64,000 bases of DNA from Tanypteryx hageni (GCA_028673005.1 CM054117.1:53567370-53631369); one strand, 5' to 3'; counted from the first letter of the stretch, positions 1 through 10,224 are shown. A program made the numbers and translations. Notes: a model not told the origin generated them from the sequence alone.

Positions 1-1000
1 TGAAAATTTTCCTATTTCAAATATAACGAATAGCGGTCACCATTAGATATTAGTCATTTATTTCGAAGTGGTAGAATGGGAATTGTTACCCGATAACCTT
101 TGCGTCCAAGCAGAAATCAAAATGGTCGAAAGTTAACAAAGAGAGTGGTTATTTTCCTTTCGACCATTTGGAACTTCAGTTGTTTTCATCTTACAAACTC
201 ATTAAAATAAATTTTATGGCAGTCTAAATTTGACGCAATTACGCAGAGGAAGAGGACGCTATTTTGTCACACAATAGAGGCTCGAAAATCTTAATTAAGC
301 ACGCGCACTTGAAGTATACGCAAGCCAAATCTTAACGAATTACGATTTAAAACGGAAAAATTATTAAAAATATTTTTGGAAAATAGTCATCAAAATATTT
401 ATTTAAGTATTTATTGGGGCCTATAACATTAGTTAATCGTAATAATAGGTTAGGAAACTAGTGGAAGCCGTTTTGAAGAAAAGCGAGGAAAACGTTCTTA
501 TACAATGGAAAATTTTCTATATATATGGTTATGAACATCGATGCCTGTGCAATCTTAAAGCGAAACATAACTTAATGTATTAAGCGGAGATTAGTCAAAG
601 AATCATAGAGTGGAAAATTACTGAGTTTATCCCTTAAGAAATGCAGCTATTTTTATCCTGCAACGTAAGCAACCCTTAATGCGGCGACTGCTGTTCTTGC
701 GCGGGGGACAACGCGCGAGGATGAAGAATTACATCCTTGTCCGTGTGATTATATCCATTCAAATAAATAAAAAATCACGACATATAATGGTCAGAACATC
801 CTTCACCAAGCCAAATATATTTGCACGAGAATTAGTCTACTCGGGTCGAATCATAACGAATATCAAAATCGTTATAAAAGTTCATTTCGCAGATTTATTT
901 TTGAATTGACCACCTACCGTTGATCTACGGATCGGCTGGATCTCTTATAAGACGGATAACGAAGCACTAGAGTTTATTTTTAGAGGAGAAGGAGCAATTG
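1..1000. other. AT-rich non-genic sequence
   Basis: I see no coding exon, RNA gene or recognisable repeat here. Short open frames have no family resemblance and no convincing splice context. Confidence 0.5.
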
Positions 1001-1036
1001 AAGTCGCCGAGCGACATGTCAAGGCTCCTCCCGGAA

Positions 1037-1044
1037 TGACGTCA
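1037..1044. promoter_or_regulatory. CRE/ATF-type palindrome TGACGTCA in a CpG-rich patch
   Basis: A perfect TGACGTCA lies in a CpG-rich stretch of about 1000-1350. CREB/ATF bZIP dimers bind this octamer. The patch could be a promoter, but I find no recognisable coding sequence beside it. The octamer is also present at 6833 and 45599. Confidence 0.3.
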
Positions 1045-1419
1045 CGCCGTATCCATTGTTCTCACTCGACCTCGGAAGGAAAGTTGGCAGGGTCGAAGCT
1101 ACCGTGTTAATTGTTTCCACGTCGCTAATTACACCCGAATCATCGCCGTGGTGCTGTTGGATGCAAACAGGTGCGCGTGTCCGAGCGATTCTTCTTCAAG
1201 AACGTCCGCTAACGAACGCTCTCGAAATCCGGCATCGCTAAAAAATCTTGTTCGCGATCGAAACAAACTCACGACCATCGGTTAACGGATCGACACCATC
1301 CATCCACACGAAGAAGTTTACGGAATCGGTTAACGCTCCGGCGAAAACAAAAGACAAATTTTCTGTCCTTTATTTTTCCATCGAGCTTAAAATATCGAAC
1401 ATAATTCATGCTTGTTGTA

Positions 1420-1837
1420 CAGGGTGTGTACAAAATGACGATACAAAATTAAACAGCAAATAACTCGCGAACCAATGGACATTCTTTTTATCCTCCATTT
1501 TTCCACGAATTTAAAAAAGACGGGAGTTTTTAAAAAATAATTTCCGCATGAGCTCCCTTAGTTGCACGGACTGCTGAACGACTATCAATTTCAGTCCACG
1601 TGCGCTCAAGCGTGGCATGATCGTGGAAATGGCATTTGTTATTCAGTTGCGCAGTTCCTGAAGATCCATAACAGGATTAGTCTGCACATCTTTCACATAC
1701 TCCCATAATAAAAAGCCCAGCGGGATTATATCCAGGAACCTGAATTGTTGATTTTGTCTCAATAAACCACTCCACACAAGGTGCCTTCTTTTGTAAAGTC
1801 GCCATTTTTTTAAACACATCGACAACACTCTCACCAT
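1420..1837 (-). pseudogene. Mariner/Tc1-like transposase relic (C-terminal DDE region)
   Basis: The minus strand encodes a piece typical of the C-terminal end of insect mariner/Tc-like transposases. It has a stretch like the usual PDLTPLDFFLWGYVKD block (here IIPLGFLLWEYVKD), then a DLQELRN segment. An in-frame stop follows where the family continues with R/I-T-A-I. After one more frame change, ERTWTEID and RATKGAHAEI resume the family pattern of 'LERTWTEI..RL...RATKGAH'. At the low-coordinate end, around 1420, an AGGGTGTGTACAAAATG string resembles a mariner terminal repeat. The N-terminal DNA-binding region and the first catalytic aspartates are not recognisable upstream, so this is a broken, 5'-truncated copy. 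Family assignment rests on motif memory; a BLASTX search would settle it. Confidence 0.7.
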
Positions 1838-2092
1838 TTGTTAACAATAGGTAAATATCTTCCGTTCATTCTCTCTTTGCTCTAAAAACCTCATATGAGT
1901 TGTCTACATTGGTTCACAAAATATAACCATTACATTTTGTAACATTGTTTTTTGTGACATTATCTTGTATATGCCCAGTATGTGCTAGCATAACTTTAGC
2001 AACAAAACTTGAAAAATCAATTACCTACCTCAGATATCTCCAGTAGTCCAAACAAAGTTATAAAAAAAACCCATGAGCTAATTTCGGAAACA
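1838..2092. other. Non-genic stretch beyond the mariner relic
   Basis: This is the side where the N-terminal part of the minus-strand mariner transposase would be expected, but no transposase motif remains readable. Confidence 0.35.
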
Positions 2093-2135
2093 TTGCAGCT
2101 GCCTTCAGTGGCGATTTACCGAAAGTAGATTAGTA
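2093..2135 (+). repeat. Single arm of a dispersed foldback family
   Basis: The stretch around GCCTTCAGTGGCGATTTACC followed by GAAAGTAGATTA matches one arm of the foldback at 26921-27057. It also matches the single arms at 24606-24670 (+) and 48121-48187 (-). The four share a core of 'GCAG..TTCA..(G/A)G(T)GATTTACCGA..GTAGATT'. Only one arm is present here. Confidence 0.4.
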
Positions 2136-2793
2136 GATGATTTTTTTTTTCAAATTTTTTTCTTAAGTGCTAATTCTTGAATTTGTTTTCGGCCAATAGA
2201 CGATCTCGATCATTCTCTAGTAAACTGAGCTATTTTTTTAGATTTTTTTCAGTGAATTTTGAGAGGTTTCATCGTTATCGGTAATTCAAAACACAGATCA
2301 GAACCAGAAAGAGTTCATCTATTCTGCTCTGATTAAATTCGAGATAGTTTTGTCCTTTCTAGAATTAGCTGGTGGCTAACGCGCTCCACTCTAAAAAATA
2401 CGTATCACAAATCCTGGACACACGATAGTTTTCTCTAAAAAGGGTTCATATAGAGTTGCTGGGTAACATATTTGAAATCCGTAAATTGTCGGATGTAAAG
2501 ATGAAAACAGATTTTAAGGCGCTTTTAAAGCTCGAATGACGTTAGGGTTATGATACTTCGTATAATTTAATAAGTGTCGTATATTTTTAAATTTGTAAAA
2601 TGCAACATTAAGAAGATGCATCACTATCGCGTCGATACTTAAAAATGTACTATTACGATTCTCATCAATAATTATCAAAATCAAAACAATTCACCGCCAA
2701 GTCAATGGTTGATAATATGACGAAGTTTTTGAAAATGTGATTATAACCATTATAAAAAATAGAATGCCTGCAAATTTATAGAAAAATACCAAG

Positions 2794-2795
<2 letters not shown>
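2136..2795. other. AT-rich non-genic stretch
   Basis: I see no exon, RNA gene or recognisable element between the foldback arm and the (AT)n microsatellite. Confidence 0.4.

Positions 2796-2875
<80 letters not shown>
2796..2875. repeat. (AT)n microsatellite
   Basis: About 40 uninterrupted AT dinucleotides. It creates a spurious Tyr-Ile open frame on the minus strand. Confidence 0.97.
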
Positions 2876-2877
<2 letters not shown>

Positions 2878-2986
2878 CTCTACTGCTGAAGAAGGGCATA
2901 GGCCCGATAAGCTTGGTAAGTGTCCGCTGGGCTCCCCTCAACACCTTGTTGCCACCCTCATCACTAACTTTTCTTTTCCTTAAGTT
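2876..2986 (+). repeat. Dispersed repeat unit sandwiched between (TA)n tracts
   Basis: A GC-richer unit lies between the (AT)n tract on its left and a second (TA)n (2987-3012) on its right. Its 3' half matches 57594-57675, sharing GTGTCC(G/A)CTGGGCT and CAACACCTTGTTGCCACC. That copy also ends in a short TATA tract. I infer the 3' end of a non-LTR or Penelope-like retroelement with a TA-rich tail. The class is not established. Confidence 0.55.
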
Positions 2987-3012
2987 TATATATATATATA
3001 TATATATATATA
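2987..3012. repeat. (TA)n microsatellite
   Basis: Thirteen TA dinucleotides directly after the unit at 2876-2986, possibly its tail. Confidence 0.95.
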
Positions 3013-3372
3013 ATACTCTTTTGACAGAAATGAGAATGAAACTTTTAAATAGTAAATATAGAGGTATACGTTAACTCAACTCTGTAGATTGTAAGCAAAG
3101 AAGTTAATGCTCTCTAAAAGAAAAATAATCGATCGAAAATTTGAAAATACATTAAAAAAGAGAGATAATGACGTCAAATCAATGATAACATATTTTTGCG
3201 TCGAAGTTGCAATTACTTTGCAGCTTTCAAATCGTATCGTATAACTAGTGCCAGCCGATGGTGCACACGCACGTACACGCAAACTAAATCCCACACGCAA
3301 GCAAGCATGCAAAAACACAGACATAAAGCGAGTTGATGTAAAAAAAACATTTCATGAGATATCTTACCTTAC

Positions 3373-3453
3373 GCGCGAGAACAAAGGAAGATCGATGCAT
3401 CGCAGCGACGCGTCGCGACGCCAGGATTCATTCGTAAACTCTTCCGCCGTTTC
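3373..3453 (-). CDS. Candidate internal coding exon, unrecognised
   Basis: On the minus strand an 81-nt, 27-codon open block begins after a strong acceptor: a pyrimidine tract ccccttctcctcc followed by atagtag. It ends at a GTAAGG donor (complement 3367-3372). The phase is 0 at both ends. The encoded piece begins ETAEEFTNESWRRDASLRC and looks like ordinary soluble protein. I do not recognise a family. It sits in a CpG-rich patch running from 3370 to 3850, which could instead be a promoter or 5' UTR region. Two in-frame stops immediately precede it, so it is only coding if spliced. No partner exon was found nearby. Confidence 0.25.
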
Positions 3454-3479
3454 CTACTATGGAGGAGAAGGGGAATTTT

Positions 3480-3860
3480 AAGAGAAGTTATCCTTTTCGA
3501 GATCGAAGCCGCGGGGGCGTGGGAAGGGACGTCGATATCGGAACTTGGAAATGGGAGGAGGGAGGAAAGGATGGGGAGAAGGACGGGAGAGGTTCAAGGC
3601 GGAGGCAGAGAGGGCAATGACGCGAGATATCCAGACAAAGGACGCGCCGGAGTCGCCAGCGCCATACGCCCAGTTACGCAAGGAACTCATCCCCGTCTTT
3701 GCCCTCGTCCGCATTTGTTTACTTCGGAAAGCGCCGCCGTCACTCCTTTGCTCCTCTCCCATTTTTTCGTCGCCTTTCTTTTGTTTCCGTTCTCCGTGTA
3801 AGGCCGTCGTCGAAGTCACCTCGATCACTCCTCTAGCCCTCTTATAACTCCCACTCGATC
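3480..3860. other. CpG- and purine-rich patch without a supported gene
   Basis: GC- and GGA-rich sequence gives overlapping open frames on both strands (for example 135 codons on the minus strand). These are Arg/Gly- or Ser/Pro-rich with no recognisable domain. I treat them as compositional artefacts. Confidence 0.5.
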
Positions 3861-4521
3861 TCCATCGTTTCATTTCCTTCTTCAACCAAACAATTGAATT
3901 TTACGTAGATGTTTAAATGGATTCTTTTATAGAGACATCGGCCTCAGTATCATCTTCATTCCCGAACTTAAAAAAATATTAATATTAAATTACACGTTCT
4001 AAAAGAGTAAAATGAATCCGATATATGCAACTTATGCATTGCGAGCGATGTTTTTCTACCAAAAAATTAGATTTAAAATCGTTTGTGTAAAGATTCACTT
4101 TTTCCTGAATCTTTAACTTTGTCCATACGAATAAAAATAATCTCGCGTGACCTGATCCTTTCTTTTCCTATTAAAAGCAGTTATGTTTCATAAGCAAGAG
4201 GTAACTGATATAAATTACATATACTGAATATGCATAGACATCAATTTATTCAGAGCCGAATGGTATTCGCCGCAGATGATCAATTATCGTGTTATTAACT
4301 CAATTATCAATGGCTTAAATGCGATGGTTTCGACGATTTTAAAACGCTTGGGTAGGCCCAGACGATAACAGTTTCTTTTTGGGTGAAAGATTCGGGCCAC
4401 GAACGGGCAAGGGAAAAATAACGAACGGTGAAATTATAGCGACGTTAATTATCTTCCTTAATGCCAGAAAAATTGCGGAAATTGATGAACCTTTTCTTTC
4501 TAATCAGCTACAGGTTAAAAC
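3861..4521. other. AT-rich non-genic stretch
   Basis: I see no exon, RNA gene or element before the monomer block begins at 4522. Confidence 0.45.
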
Positions 4522-5129
4522 AAGTAGGGATGTACACGGGTTTCCCGTAGTACAGAAGTGCTTTTCGTCAAATTCGCCGTAGTATAATCGTATACTAATG
4601 TATTTATTTGAAATCAGAAAATTATTTTTTCTTATATTGTGGCAGCCCTGCTTTTTAGATCCGTTTTAAATATGTTCATTTTGTTTTGTCATTCTATACT
4701 ACTACTACTATACTACAAACGAAATTTCTTTGAAATCCGTTCGGCCAATACCTTAGGAATTAATAGATACACACATTCTAACTTTGATATTGTGGTAGTT
4801 CTGTTTAGTCGACTCGATTTTAATATAAAAATTTTCTATTTATTTATATAAAAATTATAGACATCATATTTGGTTAAAATCCATGCAGTCAGTTCTCTAG
4901 AATTACGTGTAAAAGAAATATTATTTTACTTTTTATCGTGGTAGCCCTGCTCTTTAGCTCAGCTTTAAACATCTTGATTTCATTATGGTATGTTGTATAA
5001 ATCTTATACACAAAATTTATTTGAAATCCGTTCGACCGATTCTTTCCAACTCCATAATTAGTTAAAGAATTTAATTTGTAATTGTGGCACCCCTGTTTGG
5101 CTGATTCAGTTTAAATATGCTAATATGGT

Positions 5130-5202
<73 letters not shown>

Positions 5203-5650
5203 TCTATATTATGGTTTTCCATATATGCGTATATTATAAATATTATAATTTGGTTCAAATTGATGCAGGAATTTCAACATAAACATGTGTAAGAAGAATG
5301 TTTTTTATTTCTTGTATTGTGGCAGCCCTGCTTTCTATATCTACATTAAACATCTTGATTTTGTTTTTTTTTATGTTACGTTCCTCCTTTCCACAAAATT
5401 TCATTGAAATTAGTTAAGCCAGTTCCTTCCAAATTCATAATTACCGAAAAGTTTAACTTTGTAATTGTGGCACCCCTCATAAGTCGATCCGGTCCAAATA
5501 TCACATTTTGATCATTAATTTATGTGAATATTATATGTATCAAATTTGGTTGAAATCGGTTCAGCCGATTCTTCCCTGATATATGCGTACGGACGGACGG
5601 ACGGACATCACGACGATAATAGCGCTTCTCAGCAATGACGAAAAGCACTA
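4522..5650 (+). repeat. Dispersed repeat block, copy A: six degenerate ~147-bp monomers
   Basis: The block opens with AAGTAGGGATGTACACGGG and contains six diverged monomers. Each starts at a form of ATTGTGGCAGCCCTG, at about 4636, 4788, 4935, 5081, 5316 and 5464. Spacing is 146-152 bp, except for one interval enlarged by an (AT)n expansion (5132-5201). Each monomer also holds an AAATTT..TTGAAATCCGTT..GCCAATTCCTTCC-like segment. The block ends with a TTTGGTTGAAATCGGTTCAG stretch, then (GGAC)n at 5591-5606. The same block in the same order is at 23432-24470. I see no coding capacity. Confidence 0.8.
5132..5201. repeat. (AT)n microsatellite inside the repeat block
   Basis: It lies within monomer four. 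The corresponding place in copy B (around 24030) has only a short TGTATATAAGTGTATATT, so the expansion is specific to this copy. Confidence 0.9.
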
Positions 5651-6190
5651 AAAAGGATCCTCTAATTTTGTTAGGAAAAATTGAGTTAAAATTTTTATTG
5701 ACGTTTTATCAACGTATTGAAGTAATATCTATATGTATATTTGTTCGCTGAGCCGAAAGATTATTTGATATAAATCTTTAAAAAATGTAACCCAAATTGA
5801 AACGAGTTTGAAAAAAGAGACGGAATGCAACTTTGGAAAATAAGTTTCAGGTGAAATGAATAGTTAGATATGGTCGCCACATTGCATGTAATTGGGATTT
5901 CCTGTATGTGATAAATATACCACTACTACATAAAATAAACTCTACGAGTGACGTTTATCCACTAGATAGAAACTTATTATAAAAACGTTTTCCATAATCG
6001 CTCGTGTTTAATCGTAAATAATTTAATGCCAGACAGTGCTCCTTATTTTCACGGAATGCTTCGCATTCGCACCTCCTCGTGGCATACAGACCAACAATAT
6101 CAATTATTAAATGACGTAAATCACATTTAAATAGTTTTCAAAAATTAAAAAAATCACAATATTTAACGATAGGTTGATTTTTAGCGCTTT
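5651..6190. other. AT-rich non-genic stretch
   Basis: I see nothing supportable between the (GGAC)n end of the block and the next dispersed repeat. Confidence 0.4.
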
Positions 6191-6199
6191 AAAAAAAAT

Positions 6200-6510
6200 G
6201 CTTATGTATTGGGTTTGTCTATCTGTCCGTCCGTCCGTCTGTTGGACAATAACTCTTGGATCATGCAACTCGGAGAAGCCTAATTTTTAGGATATGGCGG
6301 TCTATATGAGGGTTAAACATGATCAAACTTTGGTGGATATGTTTAGCAATCGGTGTCTTTTTCAAAAATTCTAGTTTCATTTCTACCCCAGATAAGAAAA
6401 GAAGGAAGTCGGTACAGGGCAATATAAATTTGCATTTTAAAATTAGTTAACATTAAGATAAGAGCACTGGACATTGGCAGGTTTATAGCTGAAAGAATGA
6501 GGTTTATATT
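6200..6510 (+). repeat. Dispersed repeat, copy 1 (partner at 44790-45245)
   Basis: It starts near a TGTCCGTCCGTCCGTCTG run. It shares with 44790-45245 the string ATTTCTACC, then TAAGAAAAG, GTCGGTACAGG/ATCGGTGCAGG, TTGCATTTT..AAATTAGTTAA and AGCTGAAAGAAT. The spacing between blocks differs, so both copies are diverged. The class is unknown. Confidence 0.55.
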
Positions 6511-6832
6511 CTTTGAAAACATAATTCAAATCCGTGTAGAATGAGAGCGAATAAGTGTTTTTAATCCAAAACAAGATGGATTCTATTTGCGGTTTTTTAA
6601 CAATAGAAATATCAATTGCCATGGCAACGAGTTCACTGCTTTAAAATGGGAATGGGGGACTGTCAAAATATTTAATTATGTTTTTTTAATTCTTTTTAAT
6701 TGACGTAATTACTCCCTGTGAACATTTTTTTGTTAAATCGTCTTCATTATGCAAAAAAAATATTTAAAATATCTCTTTTAAATATCCCGCAAAAACGGCA
6801 TCCTGGTTGAAGAGAGAGTAGTAAGGGGTACG

Positions 6833-6840
6833 TGACGTCA
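6833..6840. promoter_or_regulatory. CRE/ATF-type TGACGTCA upstream of the THAP exon
   Basis: A perfect CRE palindrome (within ACGTGACGTCATCGC) ends 77 bp before the THAP ATG. The surrounding 80 bp are CpG-rich compared with the AT-rich flank. This fits a TATA-less promoter, which is inference from position and composition. Confidence 0.45.
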
Positions 6841-6916
6841 TCGCATGCCGCTCGTTTAAACGTACTGCGACCGTACCGTACTTCGCCCTGTCGATTTTCC
6901 TGATATCGTAGCTAAA

Positions 6917-7183
6917 ATGGAGAATATGGAACTTAAGATGGATTATAAGTATTGTCTGGTACCTCAGTGCTTAAATACAACGATTAAAACCCCGAGGAAA
7001 TTGTTCATCACGCTACCGCGCTCCTTGGGAAGAAATAAGAAGCGGAGAATATTGTGGTTGAAAGCCATGAGGAGATACGCATCTGATATATCGGATCGTA
7101 CAAATGCATTTGTCTGCAAAGATCATTTTAGTACTAGTTATATGTATGTACGTAATTTTATTGATCCGTATTTTAATTTATGA
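6917..7183 (+). CDS. THAP domain zinc-finger protein, first exon
   Basis: The reading frame encodes a C2CH THAP-type DNA-binding domain near its start. The Cys pair is in YCLVPQC (about residues 13-19), the conserved Trp is in ILWLKAMRR (about 46-54), and the Cys-x2-His pair is in VCKDHF (about 66-71). THAP domains bind DNA through zinc and occur in many insect nuclear proteins and in transposon-derived genes. The frame ends soon after the domain. GTATGT and GTACGT donors at 7144-7153 suggest that the exon is spliced after residue ~76 and that the last dozen residues are intron read-through. Insect THAP proteins with a similar YKYC.VPQC start usually continue with an acidic segment, which I do not see here. 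No downstream exon was identified. It could be an active gene, a multicopy THAP paralogue or a transposon-derived fragment. Confidence 0.72.
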   Translation: MENMELKMDYKYCLVPQCLNTTIKTPRKLFITLPRSLGRNKKRRILWLKAMRRYASDISDRTNAFVCKDHFSTSYMYVRNFIDPYFNL

Positions 7184-7611
7184 CTTATGTCGGTATTACA
7201 TTGACATGATGTATATATTTCTGGAAACGTTGAAAGAGTAAATTATATTTTTATGTTTCAAAGATTAGCATATATATTTTAATAAAACCTCCATAATGTA
7301 ATATACCTATTCTAAATACGTAAGATAAAACTTAAGGAAATCTTTGGGCTATGGGTTTATTAAGCAAATAATTACTGTTGCAGTGCATATAATTAAGTAC
7401 CAATTTTTTAAGCAAATACTTTTACAAATGTTACATATTAAATTAGTTTTGTAATTTAAATATTTTAATAAATTTATTCACATAATATCAACAACAGCAT
7501 GGTATTTTGAAGGAGAGAAATTACAATTGCAGCTTAATTAATTCCCAAACATCACGTTAGAGGCGAATTGAGCGTTCAAGTTTCGTGCAAGAACTTTATT
7601 TTTCTCAAGGA
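7184..7611. other. AT-rich stretch after the THAP exon
   Basis: Probably intron if the THAP exon is spliced at ~7144. I see no further exon. Confidence 0.4.
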
Positions 7612-7614
7612 TTA

Positions 7615-7791
7615 GAACCTTAAGTAACATTTCATTTCGTAATTGGAAAAAGTTCTCAGGAAATAATCCTTAGAGGTTATATCCGGAAACATCCGTAGAT
7701 CCATGATCCCTCGATCTGCGAGCTCATTATCTATAGATTTACATTTGTTGGTAAAATCCTGCCATTTTTTCGCTAATAATGATGTCTTTGT
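7615..7791 (-). CDS. Candidate coding fragment, possibly chemoreceptor-like
   Basis: The minus strand holds 59 codons without a stop, bounded by stops on both sides. The product contains LLAKKWQDFTNKC followed by KSIDNELADRGIMDLRMFPD. The spacing of Trp, hydrophobic residues and 'ENEL'-like acidic residues recalls the intracellular loop of insect gustatory (sugar) receptors (W..hh..W...E.EL), but the second Trp is Cys here. Splice sites at either edge are weak: the acceptor side has no pyrimidine tract. It may be a decayed receptor exon or a chance frame. I would not assign a function without a profile search. Confidence 0.22.
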
Positions 7792-8206
7792 TCAGAATTA
7801 TTTGGCATGTGCAAAGGGTAAAAGAATTTTATTTGTGGTTATTTAAATTAATCTGCTTGACTACACACCTTTATTGTCACGAGATGCCATAGCAGACTGA
7901 GCTAACGGTCACTGTACTTGTTCGAGGTCATTATAATGATGATCTTGAAATTTAGTCGTAATCTGACGCTTTAAATGTCTGAAAACATGCCAGAAAACCT
8001 AAAAGAAAATAAACGACTTCGATTTACGTTTGTTGACGATTGATATATTCATCTCGTACTGACGTGAATTATAAGACTAAAATCAATTGTGCATGACTGA
8101 AAGCATGCTATTTTAGTAGAGAAAGAATTTACCAAAATTAAATGAATATGATGATGATGAAATTAATACTGCAATAAACTCAACCTTTAGACTGCACGGC
8201 TACTCT
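7792..8206. other. AT-rich non-genic stretch
   Basis: I see nothing supportable. Confidence 0.4.
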
Positions 8207-8295
8207 TAGCACGTTTTCGGTTTAGCACGGTTTTATTTATAGAGAACTACATCGCGTTGCACGGAAATCCATGCCACTTTAGCACGGTTTTGGAA
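8207..8295 (+). repeat. Cluster of TTTAGCACGGTTTT-like motifs
   Basis: Near-identical copies of TTAGCACG(G)TTTT occur at about 8207, 8221 and 8279, with a related TTGCACGG between them. This could be a decayed short tandem repeat or a regulatory cluster. Confidence 0.4.
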
Positions 8296-8689
8296 ATGAC
8301 TCCAAGTGTTAAATATCATTAAATCGTTCAGTTCAACAAAAACAACAAAAAAACAATTGCTGAATACAACGTAAATAAGTTGTAGAAACAAAATGATAAA
8401 TAAGGATTCTCCAAAAATCACAAAATGGCTGTGAAAAGATGGCACTCAAATTTAACTTCATGCATTCCTATGGGAAAATCAATCCTTTGCACAGTCTTTC
8501 CCAGGAATTCACGGACAGGACAGCGCAAAGAGAGAGATATGCGTACAAATAACTACCTAGTGAAATAAAGCGCGAGAATTTTCACCACAGTTGCGTGTAT
8601 AACGCCCCCGATTCCACGTGACTATCGCATGATATTAAGAAAGGTTTAATTTTTGTTAGATCGGCGGTCGAAGAATGCATCGATCGCGC

Positions 8690-9190
8690 ATCTCGGTGAA
8701 GTAACTTAAGAGAAGGATAAGAAAGACCCCTAAAAGGATGGCTAAGAGAGATAGGAAGAAAGCTCCGTAGAAAGAGAGATAGAGAGAGGAAAAGAAAAGG
8801 ATTAGAGAATGGACCGTGAGAAAGACTCTGTCCCACCTTGTCCTCCTCCCACTTGTACGACGTCTAAGAAAGGATCCGCCGTGGCCTCGGGGGAGGAAAT
8901 GCCTGCGAGGAAGACGAGGATCGCAAAAACCTGCTTAAGATCCACCCGAGGAGGAGGAGGAGGAGGAGTAGAAAGAGGAGGCGCAGATTCTAAAAAAAGA
9001 CGAGAGAAAAGAAGAGAGAGGGAAAAAAGTGCGAAAGAGAATCGGTGGACATAAAAGAGATGGCATGGGTTAAAAGTAGGGGGAGAGAAGGTGTGTGTGT
9101 GTGTGGGAGATGTGGAGAGAGAAAGGGAGAAGACGAGAGAGATGGAGTGATTAGAGAGGGAAGGAGAAGGAAAGGATTGGAAGGGAGATA
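8690..9190 (+). repeat. Purine-rich (GA/GGA) tract
   Basis: About 500 bp with strong purine bias, including GGA repeats and a short (GT)n. It produces Arg/Glu-rich frames on + and Ser/Leu/Pro-rich frames on -, none with a recognisable domain. Confidence 0.7.
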
Positions 9191-9243
9191 AAGCGTTATT
9201 TACTTTAGGGCCCATCCGGCGATAAGTCGGAGGTTTTAAATTG

Positions 9244-9259
9244 CGATCTAATTAGATCG
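9244..9259. promoter_or_regulatory. 16-bp perfect palindrome with TAATTA core
   Basis: CGATCTAATTAGATCG reads the same on both strands and centres on TAATTA, a homeodomain-type core. It lies in a CpG-rich 200-bp patch. A protein-binding role is speculative. Confidence 0.25.
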
Positions 9260-10216
9260 ACTCGCATTCGTGTCGTGGGAACATCTCGCGTTTAAAATCC
9301 GCGCCGCGGCGACTCGATCTGACGCGAAATTGTAAGCGCTACATCGGTGTCGCTTTCACGATCGGTAAACGCGAATGCCATATTCCTTGTTTAAAACGCA
9401 AACAAAAACTTGTTCCTTGTCTTTCGTGAGACGCGTTATTCTATATAAGGGCTGACGCTTTGCTGGGAATAAAAATTATTATTTTAGCGGCGAAATATTC
9501 TGAAAGAATCACTCTAAGATTATGCAACACATCTCCATTCTCGTTAATCTCGTAATGGTTAAGATAAGCTTGGCATATCAGGTAATCGCAGTAGCGTATC
9601 AAAAATGACAAATAATATACGATGTAAAAATGAATTAATTTATTCTTTGATAAAATCATTGGTAAATTATAAATCCTATATAACTGTATGTGCTTCATGT
9701 GACTTCGGTTACATTCAGCTTCAGTATTCATCATGGTCGATATTATATATTTTTGAATGCATTTAACTGATACATTATTATTGGAGACGGTCTTCTATGT
9801 TAAATAATTGCATTCGTTACCAAAATAAAAGAGAATGTTGATTTTTTAATGCAATCTGGATCCACTTTTCGTGAGATCATTTCAATATTTAAATTAATCG
9901 ACTTTTATTTCCATCCTTCAAAAATAATTCTATTTTCAAAGTAAAAGAAAATTTCCGCAGAAAACAACCACTAAGCACCCCTTCAAATTAGAGTTAAAGT
10001 TCATTTTTATTTATTAATATACAAAGTTATAAGGCGAGTAGTACACCTAATTTTGTCATGATACCAAATTTTCAGGATTTTTAAGAAAAGTTCATGTTTG
10101 TTTTTATACAGATACTAAAGCATACTATGGTAATAGAAAATAACTTAGCATCCAGTTAACCCAGAAGAAATCTGAAAGGTCTTCGAGTTCTCGTAATTTC
10201 AGTAATAGTCGTTTGT
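9260..10216. other. Non-genic stretch
   Basis: CpG-rich up to ~9430, then AT-rich. A 97-codon minus-strand open frame (9441-9734) has no recognisable motif. Confidence 0.4.
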
Positions 10217-10224
10217 GTTTAGAA

